From assembly GCA_017425305.1 (NCBI GenBank), contig JAFOOW010000138.1, positions 1-13,907 on the forward strand: DNA of 13,907 bases, given 5' to 3'. The stretch comes from Peptostreptococcaceae bacterium. Its GTDB lineage: Bacteria; Bacillota; Clostridia; Peptostreptococcales; Peptostreptococcaceae. This document shows, piece after piece, positions 1 through 6,582 of this stretch (positions within the stretch are counted from its first letter, which is position 1; each line of letters opens with the position of its first letter). A model generated the notes under the pieces. The model did no database searches. It was not told the origin of the DNA and saw only the letters and a program-made list of their open reading frames with translations. The translations under genes were made by a program, and so were the position numbers.

Positions 1-556
1 AGGTTTTATACTCATTATAATCATAATTATTTACTTTTATATCTATTTCCTTATTTAAAAAGTTTATACACTCTTTTAATGTTGCTATTGGTACTACATC
101 TATATCTTTTACAAATAAAGCTTCTTTCTCATTTTCTTTAGGTAAAAATACCCTTTTTATACCTTCTTGTTTAGCATTTATTAATATAGGTAAAATACCT
201 TTAACTTTTCTTATTTTACCATCTAAAGCTAATTCCCCAACAAATATACTTTCCTCTAAAAACTTATCATTTACTTTTATTAACTCTCTTAAAAGGCCTA
301 TAGATATTGGTAAATCAAAATAAGCTCCTTCTTTTTTCATATCTGCAGGAGATAAGTTAACAACTATTCTCGAGTTAGGAAATTTATATCCACTATTTAT
401 TATTGCTGACTTGACTCTTTCTCTAGATTCTTTTATAGATGTTCCTGCTAGCCCTACAATGTTAAAACACGGTATTCCTTTATTTATATCAACTTCAACC
501 TTAACTCTAATTCCTTCTATACCAATTACTGTACTTGAGTTTATTATACTTAACAT
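1..556 (-). CDS. comM: YifB/ComM-family Mg-chelatase-like AAA ATPase, N-terminal part
   Basis: This gene is cut by the left window edge; 185 N-terminal codons are visible out of about 500 in the family. Translation from the ATG at 556 begins MLSIINSSTVIGIEG and continues with GLAGTSIKESRERVKSAI, VVNLSPADMKKEGAYFDLPI and VGELALDGKIRKVKGILP. These are characteristic of the N-terminal ChlI/Lon-protease-like fold (about residues 20-140) of YifB/ComM. The AAA+ ATPase domain would lie beyond the edge. In naturally competent bacteria ComM is a hexameric helicase that promotes branch migration during integration of transformed DNA; its role in clostridia is not established. The start is supported by a Shine-Dalgarno site (AGGAGTAAGGT just before ATG) and by the family's usual N-terminus. 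It lies 21 bases after yraN, so the two are probably co-transcribed. Confidence 0.93.
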   Translation of the reverse strand, partial: MLSIINSSTVIGIEGIRVKVEVDINKGIPCFNIVGLAGTSIKESRERVKSAIINSGYKFPNSRIVVNLSPADMKKEGAYFDLPISIGLLRELIKVNDKFLEESIFVGELALDGKIRKVKGILPILINAKQEGIKRVFLPKENEKEALFVKDIDVVPIATLKECINFLNKEIDIKVNNYDYNEYKT

Positions 557-577
557 ACCTTACTCCTTATTCAGTTT

Positions 578-922
578 TTAAAATGCATTAATAATATGAT
601 TTACTTCTTTATTTTTTAAATATACCTCTATAACATCAAATCTTATATCTATGTTATCTAACCTATTTTTTAAAAGATAATATTTAGCTACATTAGTTAT
701 TTTGTTAATCTTTTTATAATTTACAGCTTCTGATGGATATCCATAATTTATATTACTTCTAGATTTTACTTCTACAAATACAAGCTCATCATCTAACTTA
801 GCTATTATATCTATTTCTCCAGATTTTATTTTATAGTTATTCTCAAGTATATAAGCTCCTTTAGACTTTAAGTATTCTGTAGCAATTTTTTCTCCTAATA
901 TTCCTTTTTCAACATTATTCAT
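578..922 (-). CDS. yraN: YraN family protein (UPF0102), predicted nuclease-like fold
   Basis: This 114-residue protein has the full usual family length. The N-terminus (GILGEKIATEYLKSKGAYIL) and the central GEIDIIA...LVFVEVKSR block (about residues 35-55) form the conserved acidic core shared with restriction-endonuclease-like nucleases: an Asp in the GEIDIIA strand, then ExK in VEVKSR. The fold suggests DNA binding or cleavage, but the cellular role of this family is unknown. The start codon follows an AAGTAAGGTG Shine-Dalgarno site at a normal distance. It is the first gene of a probable yraN-comM unit, a pairing common in bacteria and often near dprA and rnhB, which hints at DNA uptake or processing. 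No key residue appears to be missing. Confidence 0.92.
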   Translation of the reverse strand: MNNVEKGILGEKIATEYLKSKGAYILENNYKIKSGEIDIIAKLDDELVFVEVKSRSNINYGYPSEAVNYKKINKITNVAKYYLLKNRLDNIDIRFDVIEVYLKNKEVNHIINAF

Positions 923-951
923 AAAAACACCTTACTTTTACATTTTTCTAA

Positions 952-982
952 ATTATAGTCCTAGCTTAAAATTGTTATACAA
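952..982 (-). promoter_or_regulatory. Possible promoter of yraN-comM
   Basis: An exact TATAAT -10 hexamer lies at 957-952 on the minus strand, about 30 bases before the yraN start codon. The only reasonable -35 is TTGTAT at 982-977, giving a long 19-base spacer; at 17 bases the hexamer is GTATAA, which is poor. The -10 is convincing and the -35 is not. The -35 candidate lies inside the palindrome at 968-986. Confidence 0.4.
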
Positions 983-986
983 TTTT
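968..986. repeat. 19-bp palindrome in the yraN/capA divergent intergenic region
   Basis: AAAATTGT-TAT-ACAATTTT has perfect 8-bp arms around a 3-bp centre. It overlaps the weak -35 of the yraN promoter and lies about 20 bases upstream of the capA -35. The size and symmetry suit an operator for a dimeric regulator, but I cannot assign it to a known motif. In such AT-rich DNA a chance palindrome is possible. Confidence 0.4.
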
Positions 987-1006
987 TTAATATTGTATTT
1001 TATTTA

Positions 1007-1035
1007 TTGAAAATTTTGTCGTTTAATCTTATTAT
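1007..1035 (+). promoter_or_regulatory. SigmaA-type promoter of the capA-like gene
   Basis: TTGAAA (1007-1012) and TATTAT (1030-1035) are separated by exactly 17 bases and match the vegetative consensus at 5 of 6 positions each. The predicted start of transcription, near 1042, leaves a short leader carrying AGGGGG at 1054-1059, eight bases before the TTG start codon. Confidence 0.7.
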
Positions 1036-1067
1036 AAATTTATGAAATAATTTAGGGGGTAGCTTCA

Positions 1068-2324
1068 TTGAGTCAGCAGAAAAGAAAAAAATTAAGAAAA
1101 GATAGAGTAATATTACTAAGTTTATTAATATTGTTCATTATATTTGCTTTATGTGTAACTATAAGTAAACTTAATAAGTCTAATATAAATTATCAAATTG
1201 ATAATTCTGTATTAAATAATAATAAATCTATAGATATCACACTATCAGCGGTTGGAGATATAATGGTTCATGATGACCAATTAAAAGCTCAATATGATAA
1301 AGATACAAACTCTTATTCATTTGACAATAATTTTAAACATATAAAACCTTATATAGAAAATTCAAACTTATCCATAGGAAATTTAGAAACCACTTTAGCT
1401 GGTAAAGATTCTAAATATAGTGCTTATCCTAGATTTAATTCTCCAGATAGTTTAGTAACAGCTTTAAGTAATTGTGGATTTGATGTCTTATCTACTGTAA
1501 ATAATCATACTTATGATAAGGGATCTATTGGTGTATATAGAACTCTTGATGTTATTAAAAATCATGGTATTGAAAGTGTTGGAACTAGAAATAATTCATC
1601 AGAAAATAATTTCATCATAAAAAATGTTGATGGTATTAATTTTGGTATAACATCTTTTTCTTATGGAGAAATTTCAAAATCTAAAACTTCATTAAATGGA
1701 TTGCCTATAGCTAACCAAGATACTAATAACTTAAATATTTTTGATTTTAGAGATGTGGATACTGCATTTGAGTCTATAAAATCTACTTTAGATTCTATGA
1801 ATCAAAATGAAACTGATTTACAAGTATTAGTTATTCATTGGGGAGAAGAATATCACAGAAATCCCAGTAAATTTCAAAAACTACTAGCTCAAAAACTATG
1901 TGACTATGGAGTTGATATAATAATAGGTTCTCATCCTCATGTTGTTCAACCTATTGAGATGATTAAATCTGAAGAAAGTAATAATGAAACTTTAGTAATA
2001 TACTCTTTAGGTAATTTTTTATCTAATCAAAGAAGAGAAATACTAAAAACAGATTATACTGAAGATGGTTTAATAGTAGATATTGATATAAGCAAGAACT
2101 TAGAAACTAATGAAACTAAAATATCAAAAGTAGAGTATATTCCTACTTGGGTAAATAAATATACAGATTCATCTAATAAATTACAGTATGAAATTATACC
2201 TATAGTAGATGAAACTACTATTTTATCAATTAATAATTTAGATTATGATAAAATAAATAAATCTTATATAAATACAACTTCTCTTATAGCCAATAATGAT
2301 ATAATAAAAGTTAAAACAAATTAA
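1068..2324 (+). CDS. CapA family protein (PGA_cap metallophosphatase-like), membrane-anchored
   Basis: This 418-residue protein starts with TTG, chosen because a strong AGGGGG site lies eight bases upstream. A basic N-terminus (KRKKLRKDR) precedes one hydrophobic segment (about residues 14-33), giving a signal anchor with the rest outside the cell. The remainder is a calcineurin-like metallophosphatase fold of the PGA_cap family: GDIMVHD (63-69), GNLETTL (104-110), NNHTYDKG (145-152), HWGEEYH (257-263), GSHPHVVQP (287-295) and SLGNFLS (313-319), carrying the expected Asp, His and Asn metal ligands. The founding member, Bacillus CapA, takes part in poly-gamma-glutamate capsule export or anchoring. 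No capB or capC is nearby, so this is a solitary homologue and a capsule role is unproven; it may act on cell-surface polymers. It is monocistronic and opposite in orientation to its neighbours. Confidence 0.9.
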   Translation: MSQQKRKKLRKDRVILLSLLILFIIFALCVTISKLNKSNINYQIDNSVLNNNKSIDITLSAVGDIMVHDDQLKAQYDKDTNSYSFDNNFKHIKPYIENSNLSIGNLETTLAGKDSKYSAYPRFNSPDSLVTALSNCGFDVLSTVNNHTYDKGSIGVYRTLDVIKNHGIESVGTRNNSSENNFIIKNVDGINFGITSFSYGEISKSKTSLNGLPIANQDTNNLNIFDFRDVDTAFESIKSTLDSMNQNETDLQVLVIHWGEEYHRNPSKFQKLLAQKLCDYGVDIIIGSHPHVVQPIEMIKSEESNNETLVIYSLGNFLSNQRREILKTDYTEDGLIVDIDISKNLETNETKISKVEYIPTWVNKYTDSSNKLQYEIIPIVDETTILSINNLDYDKINKSYINTTSLIANNDIIKVKTN

Positions 2325-2357
2325 TTATCATTTATTTTGAATATATTTAAAATTAAA

Positions 2358-2404
2358 ATAGGTTATTAATAAAAACTAATATTTATTAATAACCTATCTT
2401 TTTT
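2358..2404. terminator. Bidirectional intrinsic terminator between capA and the FMN enzyme gene
   Basis: Perfect 16-bp arms (2358-2373 and 2382-2397, ATAGGTTATTAATAAA and its complement) surround an 8-base loop. A T tract follows on the plus strand (2399-2404) and an A run precedes the stem (2355-2358), giving U's in the opposite direction. It sits between convergent genes and can serve both. Confidence 0.88.
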
Positions 2405-2413
2405 ATTAATTAA

Positions 2414-3433
2414 TTATTTTTTAAATATAACCTTACTATCTATATCTTTTATAGTTTGACATCCTGTTAAAATCATAGTAGATTCAATTTCATTTATAAC
2501 TTTCTTTACATAAGTTTCTACACCTTCACTTCCACCACCAAATGAAGCTGTTACAAATGGTCTACCTATTAAAACTGCATCTGCACCTAATCCTATCATT
2601 TTAACAACATCTACACCTGTTCTAACACCACCATCAGCAAGTATAGTTACTTTTCCTTTAACTGCCTTAGCTATGTCTTCTAACACATCTGCAACTCCTG
2701 GAGTGCAATCTAAGACTCTACCTCCATGATTAGAAACTACTATCGCATCCACTCCAGCTTCTACAGCCATTAATGCATCTTCTTTAGTCATTATACCTTT
2801 TAATATAAATGGAAGTTTTGTAGATGATTTTAAGTCTTTTATATCTTCAACAGTTTTAGGTTGTACTACTTTACCATGCATAGATAGTGTTACAAGTCCA
2901 CATGCATCTATATCCACACCAACTGCAAAAGCTCCAGCTTCTTCTGCTAGCTTTATCTTTCTTTTTATATCTTCATTGCCCCAAGGCTTTATAAATACTA
3001 TTCCATCTCCATTAAATTCACCTAAAACTCTTAGATTTTCAAGTAAAAACTCATCTACTGCAGTATCTCCAACCATTGGGTATACATTGCCTTTTAAACA
3101 ACCATCCACTACACTAGTTATATACTCTCTCTCAGTAAATTTTCCACCCATGTTTAAAGTTGTCCCAGTTACCGGTGCTGCAAATATAGGAGCATCCATT
3201 TCTCTACCAAATAGATTTATTTTCGTGTTTGGTTTAGAAACATTGTGTATTACTCTCATATTAATTTTTACATTATCTAAACTTTTATAGTTTTCTATAA
3301 ATGAGCTTCCTGTACCTTTACCTCCCATACCAGGAACTTCACCTGCACAAGCTACTCCATTACAACTTTTGCATACTTTACAACTTCCATTTAAATTTTC
3401 TCTTGCTTCTTTTAACATTACTTTGTAATCCAT
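2414..3433 (-). CDS. FMN-dependent alpha-hydroxy-acid dehydrogenase/oxidase-like protein with N-terminal Cys cluster
   Basis: This 339-residue protein has a TIM-barrel flavoenzyme core of the FMN_dh family, which includes lactate oxidase, glycolate oxidase and L-lactate dehydrogenase. Visible active-site blocks are VGVDIDACG (Asp174), ILKGIM (Lys212), SNHGGR (His236, Arg239; His is the catalytic base in the family) and ADGGVRTG...LIGRPF (267-293, FMN phosphate binding). It is somewhat shorter than the usual 350-380 residues. The N-terminal region that normally supplies an active-site Tyr is replaced by a Cys-rich segment, CX2CX2CX4C (Cys18, 21, 24, 29), followed by a glycine-rich GEVPGMGGKGTGSSF stretch. 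The second family Tyr, in a FQLY-like motif, appears as FIKPW here. The substrate is therefore uncertain. In an anaerobe an electron-transferring dehydrogenase is more likely than an O2-using oxidase, and the cysteines could bind Fe-S or zinc. The start is supported by AGGGAGAG before ATG. It lies 25 bases after rnhB and is probably read with it. Confidence 0.82.
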   Translation of the reverse strand: MDYKVMLKEARENLNGSCKVCKSCNGVACAGEVPGMGGKGTGSSFIENYKSLDNVKINMRVIHNVSKPNTKINLFGREMDAPIFAAPVTGTTLNMGGKFTEREYITSVVDGCLKGNVYPMVGDTAVDEFLLENLRVLGEFNGDGIVFIKPWGNEDIKRKIKLAEEAGAFAVGVDIDACGLVTLSMHGKVVQPKTVEDIKDLKSSTKLPFILKGIMTKEDALMAVEAGVDAIVVSNHGGRVLDCTPGVADVLEDIAKAVKGKVTILADGGVRTGVDVVKMIGLGADAVLIGRPFVTASFGGGSEGVETYVKKVINEIESTMILTGCQTIKDIDSKVIFKK

Positions 3434-3458
3434 CTTAATCTCTCCCTCGTTTTAGAAT

Positions 3459-4226
3459 TTATAATATATTTTTTAAGAAACTCTTTCTGTGAATAGGTGT
3501 TATTCCATGTTGTCTTATCGCCTGATAATGCTGATCTGTTCCATATCCCTTATGTGAAGAGAATCCATATTCAGGATACATTTTATCATATTCATACATT
3601 AAGCTATCTCTTGTTACCTTAGCTAATATACTTGCTGCTGCTATAGATATAGACTTAGAATCTCCTTTTATAATAGCTTTTTGTGCTATATCTATATCTG
3701 GAATATGTGCCGCATCTACTAATAAGTAATCTGGTGATTTTTTTAAACAATTTATAGCTTTTTTCATAGCCATATAAGTTGCATTTAAAATATTATATTC
3801 ATCTATTTCATCTCTTTGAACTATTCCTATTCCATAGTCTAAGGCTTCATTTTTTATTATATCAAATAATTCATTTCTCTTAGCTTCACTTAACTTTTTT
3901 GAGTCATTTATACCTTCTATTTTTGTTCCTGGTTTAAAAACTACAACAGCTGCTACAACTGGTCCAGCCAATGGTCCACGTCCTGCTTCATCTATTCCAC
4001 CTATATAAGTATATCCATTTGAATATCCTTCATTTTCAAATGTATTTATCAGTTCTAGTCTTTCATTTTCTAGTCTTATTTTATCTAATTTTTTAGCTAA
4101 TTTTAGAGCTATATTTTTTACAGATTTTCTTTCATCATTTTTTAATATATCTATATACTGTAAATATTGACTTGCATCTAAGGTTTCTATTATTTCATTT
4201 ATTTCTTTAACACTTTTACCTTTCAT
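3459..4226 (-). CDS. rnhB: Ribonuclease HII
   Basis: This enzyme cuts the RNA strand of RNA-DNA hybrids and starts removal of single ribonucleotides from DNA. At 255 residues it has the length of the Bacillus form. An N-terminal helical region (about 1-70, with the NDERKSVKNIA block seen in Firmicutes homologues) precedes the catalytic domain. Catalytic residues are visible: GIDEAGRGPLAGP supplies Asp79 and Glu80, LLVDAAHIP supplies Asp171, and KGDSKSISIAAASILAKVTRD supplies Asp189. The C-terminal FSSHKGYGTDQHYQAIRQHG block is typical of the family. The start follows AGGAGAATTAATA. It begins after the nrdJ terminator, so it needs its own promoter in the roughly 50 bases between, where I see only a weak TTGTTA and AT-rich candidates. 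Confidence 0.97.
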   Translation of the reverse strand: MKGKSVKEINEIIETLDASQYLQYIDILKNDERKSVKNIALKLAKKLDKIRLENERLELINTFENEGYSNGYTYIGGIDEAGRGPLAGPVVAAVVVFKPGTKIEGINDSKKLSEAKRNELFDIIKNEALDYGIGIVQRDEIDEYNILNATYMAMKKAINCLKKSPDYLLVDAAHIPDIDIAQKAIIKGDSKSISIAAASILAKVTRDSLMYEYDKMYPEYGFSSHKGYGTDQHYQAIRQHGITPIHRKSFLKNIL

Positions 4227-4275
4227 TATTAATTCTCCTCATATATATGTTTATTGCCTATTTATATATTAACAA

Positions 4276-4324
4276 AAAATTAAAGAACTGTCCTAAATAA
4301 TAATTTAAGATAGTCCTTAATTTT
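4276..4324 (-). terminator. Intrinsic terminator downstream of nrdJ
   Basis: A long imperfect hairpin begins about 10 bases after the nrdJ stop. AAAATTAA outer arms pair perfectly, then a roughly 14-bp stem with G-U pairs, one A-C mismatch and a single bulge closes on a short AT loop. On the minus strand the right arm runs into TTTTTTG. This separates nrdJ from rnhB. Confidence 0.75.
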
Positions 4325-4333
4325 ATAAGGTAA

Positions 4334-6472
4334 TTAATTACATTTGCTGTATCCGCATTTTAAGCAAATACTACATCCACCTGTATTTGCAACTTGTTCA
4401 TTTCCACACTCTGGACATACAAACTTTTCATTCATATCTTTGCACATTGTGTTTTCTTTTTTATCTATATTAATACTTTTATTATCACTTTTCTTTTCTT
4501 TTGAAGGTTTTTCATTAATAAGTATTCCACTTCTTTTACATCCATCTCTAAATATAGTAAGTCCTTTAAGTCCAGCTTTCCATGCATTTAAATATATTTC
4601 GTATACATCTTCTACAGTTGTTTCATACGGTATATTTATTGTAGATGAAATAGATGCATCTATATACTTTTGCCATATCTGTTGCATTTTTATTCTTTCC
4701 TTATAATTTAGAGTCATTGCACTTACAAATATGTCTGGTAAATCCTCTTCTTCAGATATATTATTTATACTCATATATTCTTTAACTATAGGAGTATATA
4801 CTTTATAATATACATCCTCATCATGTAAGCTTTCTGTTTTTCTTATATACGATAAATTAAAAATAGGCTCTATTCCACCACTTATACCTAGCATTGTTGA
4901 TATTGAACCTGTTGGAGGTATCGTAAGTAACTGTGAATTCCTAAGTCCATATTTTTTAACTAATTCTTTTATATCTTCATTTACATTATTTATAAAGAAT
5001 GGAGATTTAAATATAGCTTCTTCTTTATATTCTTTAAAAGCTCCTTTTTCTTTTGCAAGTAATGCTGATTGTTTTACTGCTTCATTTAACATATTCTTAG
5101 CAATAAAATCACATACATTTATAGATTCATCTGAACCATACTTTAAATTTAATTTTAAAAGCATATCTGCTATACCCATTACACCTAATCCTATTTGTCT
5201 ATATTTATCTACACTAATTTTTTGCTCTTCTAATGGATGTAAGTTTATACCTTCATCTAAAACCTCATTTAAAGCTACTACTGCTTCTCTAACGCATGAT
5301 TTAAACTTATTAATATCAAAGGTTGCATTTATAGAAAATGGTTGTATAACAAACTCTGATAAGTTTATAGAGCCTAGCAAACAACTCCCTCCACTTGGAA
5401 GAGGTTCTTCTGCACAAGGATTAACTCCTGAGTATTTAAAAGTTTTATCTTCACTCATTAAATTATACTGTTTTATTTTATCCCAATATAATATACCTGG
5501 CTCTGCATAATCCCAGTTATTCTTACATATCTTAATAAATAAATTTCTAGCATTAATATTTTTTACTATTTCTTCTCCAGTTTCATCTACTATAAACTTA
5601 CACATATAGCCTTGATTATTCTCAACAGCTTTCATAAATTCATCATTAATTCTAACAGATATATTTGCTTTTGTAACTTTAGTTAAATCAGTTTTAATAT
5701 CTATAAATTCTTCTATATCTGGATGATTTACATCTATAGATATCATTAGTGCACCACGTCTACCTCTTTGTCCTATAAGTCCAGTAGTGAGACTATATAA
5801 ATCCATAAATGAAACTGCACCAGTAGTATTCTTAGCTGAATTATTGACCTTAGAACCTTTTGGTCTAAGATTTGATATATCTATACCTACTCCACCACCA
5901 TAACTAAATGTTCTTGCCAATTTTTTTGCTGTATCAAATATGTCTTCTAAATTATCTTTAGGTGGTTCTAATACATAACAATTAGAATATGTAATTTTTA
6001 CGCCTTCTTTATATAGTCCTCTATTAGCTAATATTCTTCCTGCAAATAAAAATTTCTTTTGCCTAATTAATTTACCTATTCGCGTATTTCCTGCTGATAT
6101 TCTATTTATCCATTCATCAAAGTTTTCATCATTATTTCTATATTTATTATTCCATATAGATTTTTGTAACTCATCCATCTCCCATAATTTATTTCTCATA
6201 TTTGCTCTTTTTTCTCTATATAATATGTAATCTTTTGCTACATCTTTTCTGTTAGATTCCATAAGAAAAATTTCTACTAAATCTTGTATCTCTTCTACAT
6301 TAAGAGACTCTTCACTTTTATCATATATTTCTTCTACTTTACTAGCTATAACTTTGCCTAAATTTTTATCTAAACCATGTTCACTATGTATAGTAGATTT
6401 ATATACTGCATCCTCTATTTTCAATTTGCTAAATTTTTCAGTAGTTCCATCTCTTTTTATTATCCTCTTCAT
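4334..6472 (-). CDS. nrdJ: Class II (adenosylcobalamin-dependent) ribonucleoside-diphosphate reductase
   Basis: This 712-residue enzyme reduces ribonucleotides to deoxyribonucleotides for DNA synthesis, using coenzyme B12 to generate the thiyl radical. An N-terminal ATP-cone (about residues 3-92, from IIKRDGTTEKFSKLKIEDAV) suggests allosteric activity control by ATP/dATP. The barrel follows: SNCYVLEPP (Cys165, first redox Cys), YGGGVGIDISNLRPKGS, GQRGRRGALM, then NPCAEEPLPSGGSCLLGSINL, with radical-site Asn351, Cys353 and Glu355 and partner redox Cys364. PPTGSISTMLGISGGIEPIFNL (about 519-540) is a conserved substrate-phosphate-binding block. The C-terminus is a Cys-rich zinc-ribbon tail (Cys686, 689, 700, 703, 706, 711, ending GYSKCN), as usual for NrdJ, which carries the reducing cysteines. 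No nrdB-like or nrdG-like partner is adjacent, consistent with class II. GGAGG lies six bases before the ATG. A terminator-like hairpin lies directly upstream. Confidence 0.95.
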   Translation of the reverse strand: MKRIIKRDGTTEKFSKLKIEDAVYKSTIHSEHGLDKNLGKVIASKVEEIYDKSEESLNVEEIQDLVEIFLMESNRKDVAKDYILYREKRANMRNKLWEMDELQKSIWNNKYRNNDENFDEWINRISAGNTRIGKLIRQKKFLFAGRILANRGLYKEGVKITYSNCYVLEPPKDNLEDIFDTAKKLARTFSYGGGVGIDISNLRPKGSKVNNSAKNTTGAVSFMDLYSLTTGLIGQRGRRGALMISIDVNHPDIEEFIDIKTDLTKVTKANISVRINDEFMKAVENNQGYMCKFIVDETGEEIVKNINARNLFIKICKNNWDYAEPGILYWDKIKQYNLMSEDKTFKYSGVNPCAEEPLPSGGSCLLGSINLSEFVIQPFSINATFDINKFKSCVREAVVALNEVLDEGINLHPLEEQKISVDKYRQIGLGVMGIADMLLKLNLKYGSDESINVCDFIAKNMLNEAVKQSALLAKEKGAFKEYKEEAIFKSPFFINNVNEDIKELVKKYGLRNSQLLTIPPTGSISTMLGISGGIEPIFNLSYIRKTESLHDEDVYYKVYTPIVKEYMSINNISEEEDLPDIFVSAMTLNYKERIKMQQIWQKYIDASISSTINIPYETTVEDVYEIYLNAWKAGLKGLTIFRDGCKRSGILINEKPSKEKKSDNKSINIDKKENTMCKDMNEKFVCPECGNEQVANTGGCSICLKCGYSKCN

Positions 6473-6490
6473 GAAAAACCTCCAACATAT

Positions 6491-6523
6491 AAAAAAAGTC
6501 GTTGATTTAATATCAACGACTTT
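6491..6523 (-). terminator. Intrinsic terminator (or attenuator) between brnQ and nrdJ
   Basis: Perfect 12-bp arms, AAAGTCGTTGAT at 6495-6506 and its complement at 6512-6523, surround a 5-base loop. On the minus strand the stem is followed by seven T's (6497-6491). It lies about 60 bases after the brnQ stop codon and ends only 18 bases before the nrdJ start codon, leaving room for a Shine-Dalgarno site but hardly for a promoter. Confidence 0.85.
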
Positions 6524-6538
6524 ATATTTCCTTTTATT

Positions 6539-6563
6539 AACATACTTTATTCGCTTGTATGTT
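6539..6563. repeat. Small inverted repeat between brnQ and the terminator hairpin
   Basis: AACATAC and GTATGTT form 7-bp arms with an 11-base spacer. It lies upstream of the nrdJ leader hairpin, where an nrdJ promoter or operator would be expected. It does not match the NrdR box (acaCwAtATaTwGtgt) or a clean LexA site. It may be a weak hairpin or a chance repeat. Confidence 0.3.
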
Positions 6564-6582
6564 TATATTATTTATATTCATT

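Noticed and set aside
2976..3290. A plus-strand open frame of 104 codons inside the FMN enzyme gene.
   Set aside because: It is antisense to a clearly conserved protein, has no ribosome-binding site and resembles no family.
6473..6582. A cobalamin riboswitch controlling nrdJ.
   Set aside because: The intergenic gap is only 110 bases, too short for a B12 riboswitch, and no conserved B12 box is visible. An NrdR box was also sought and not found.
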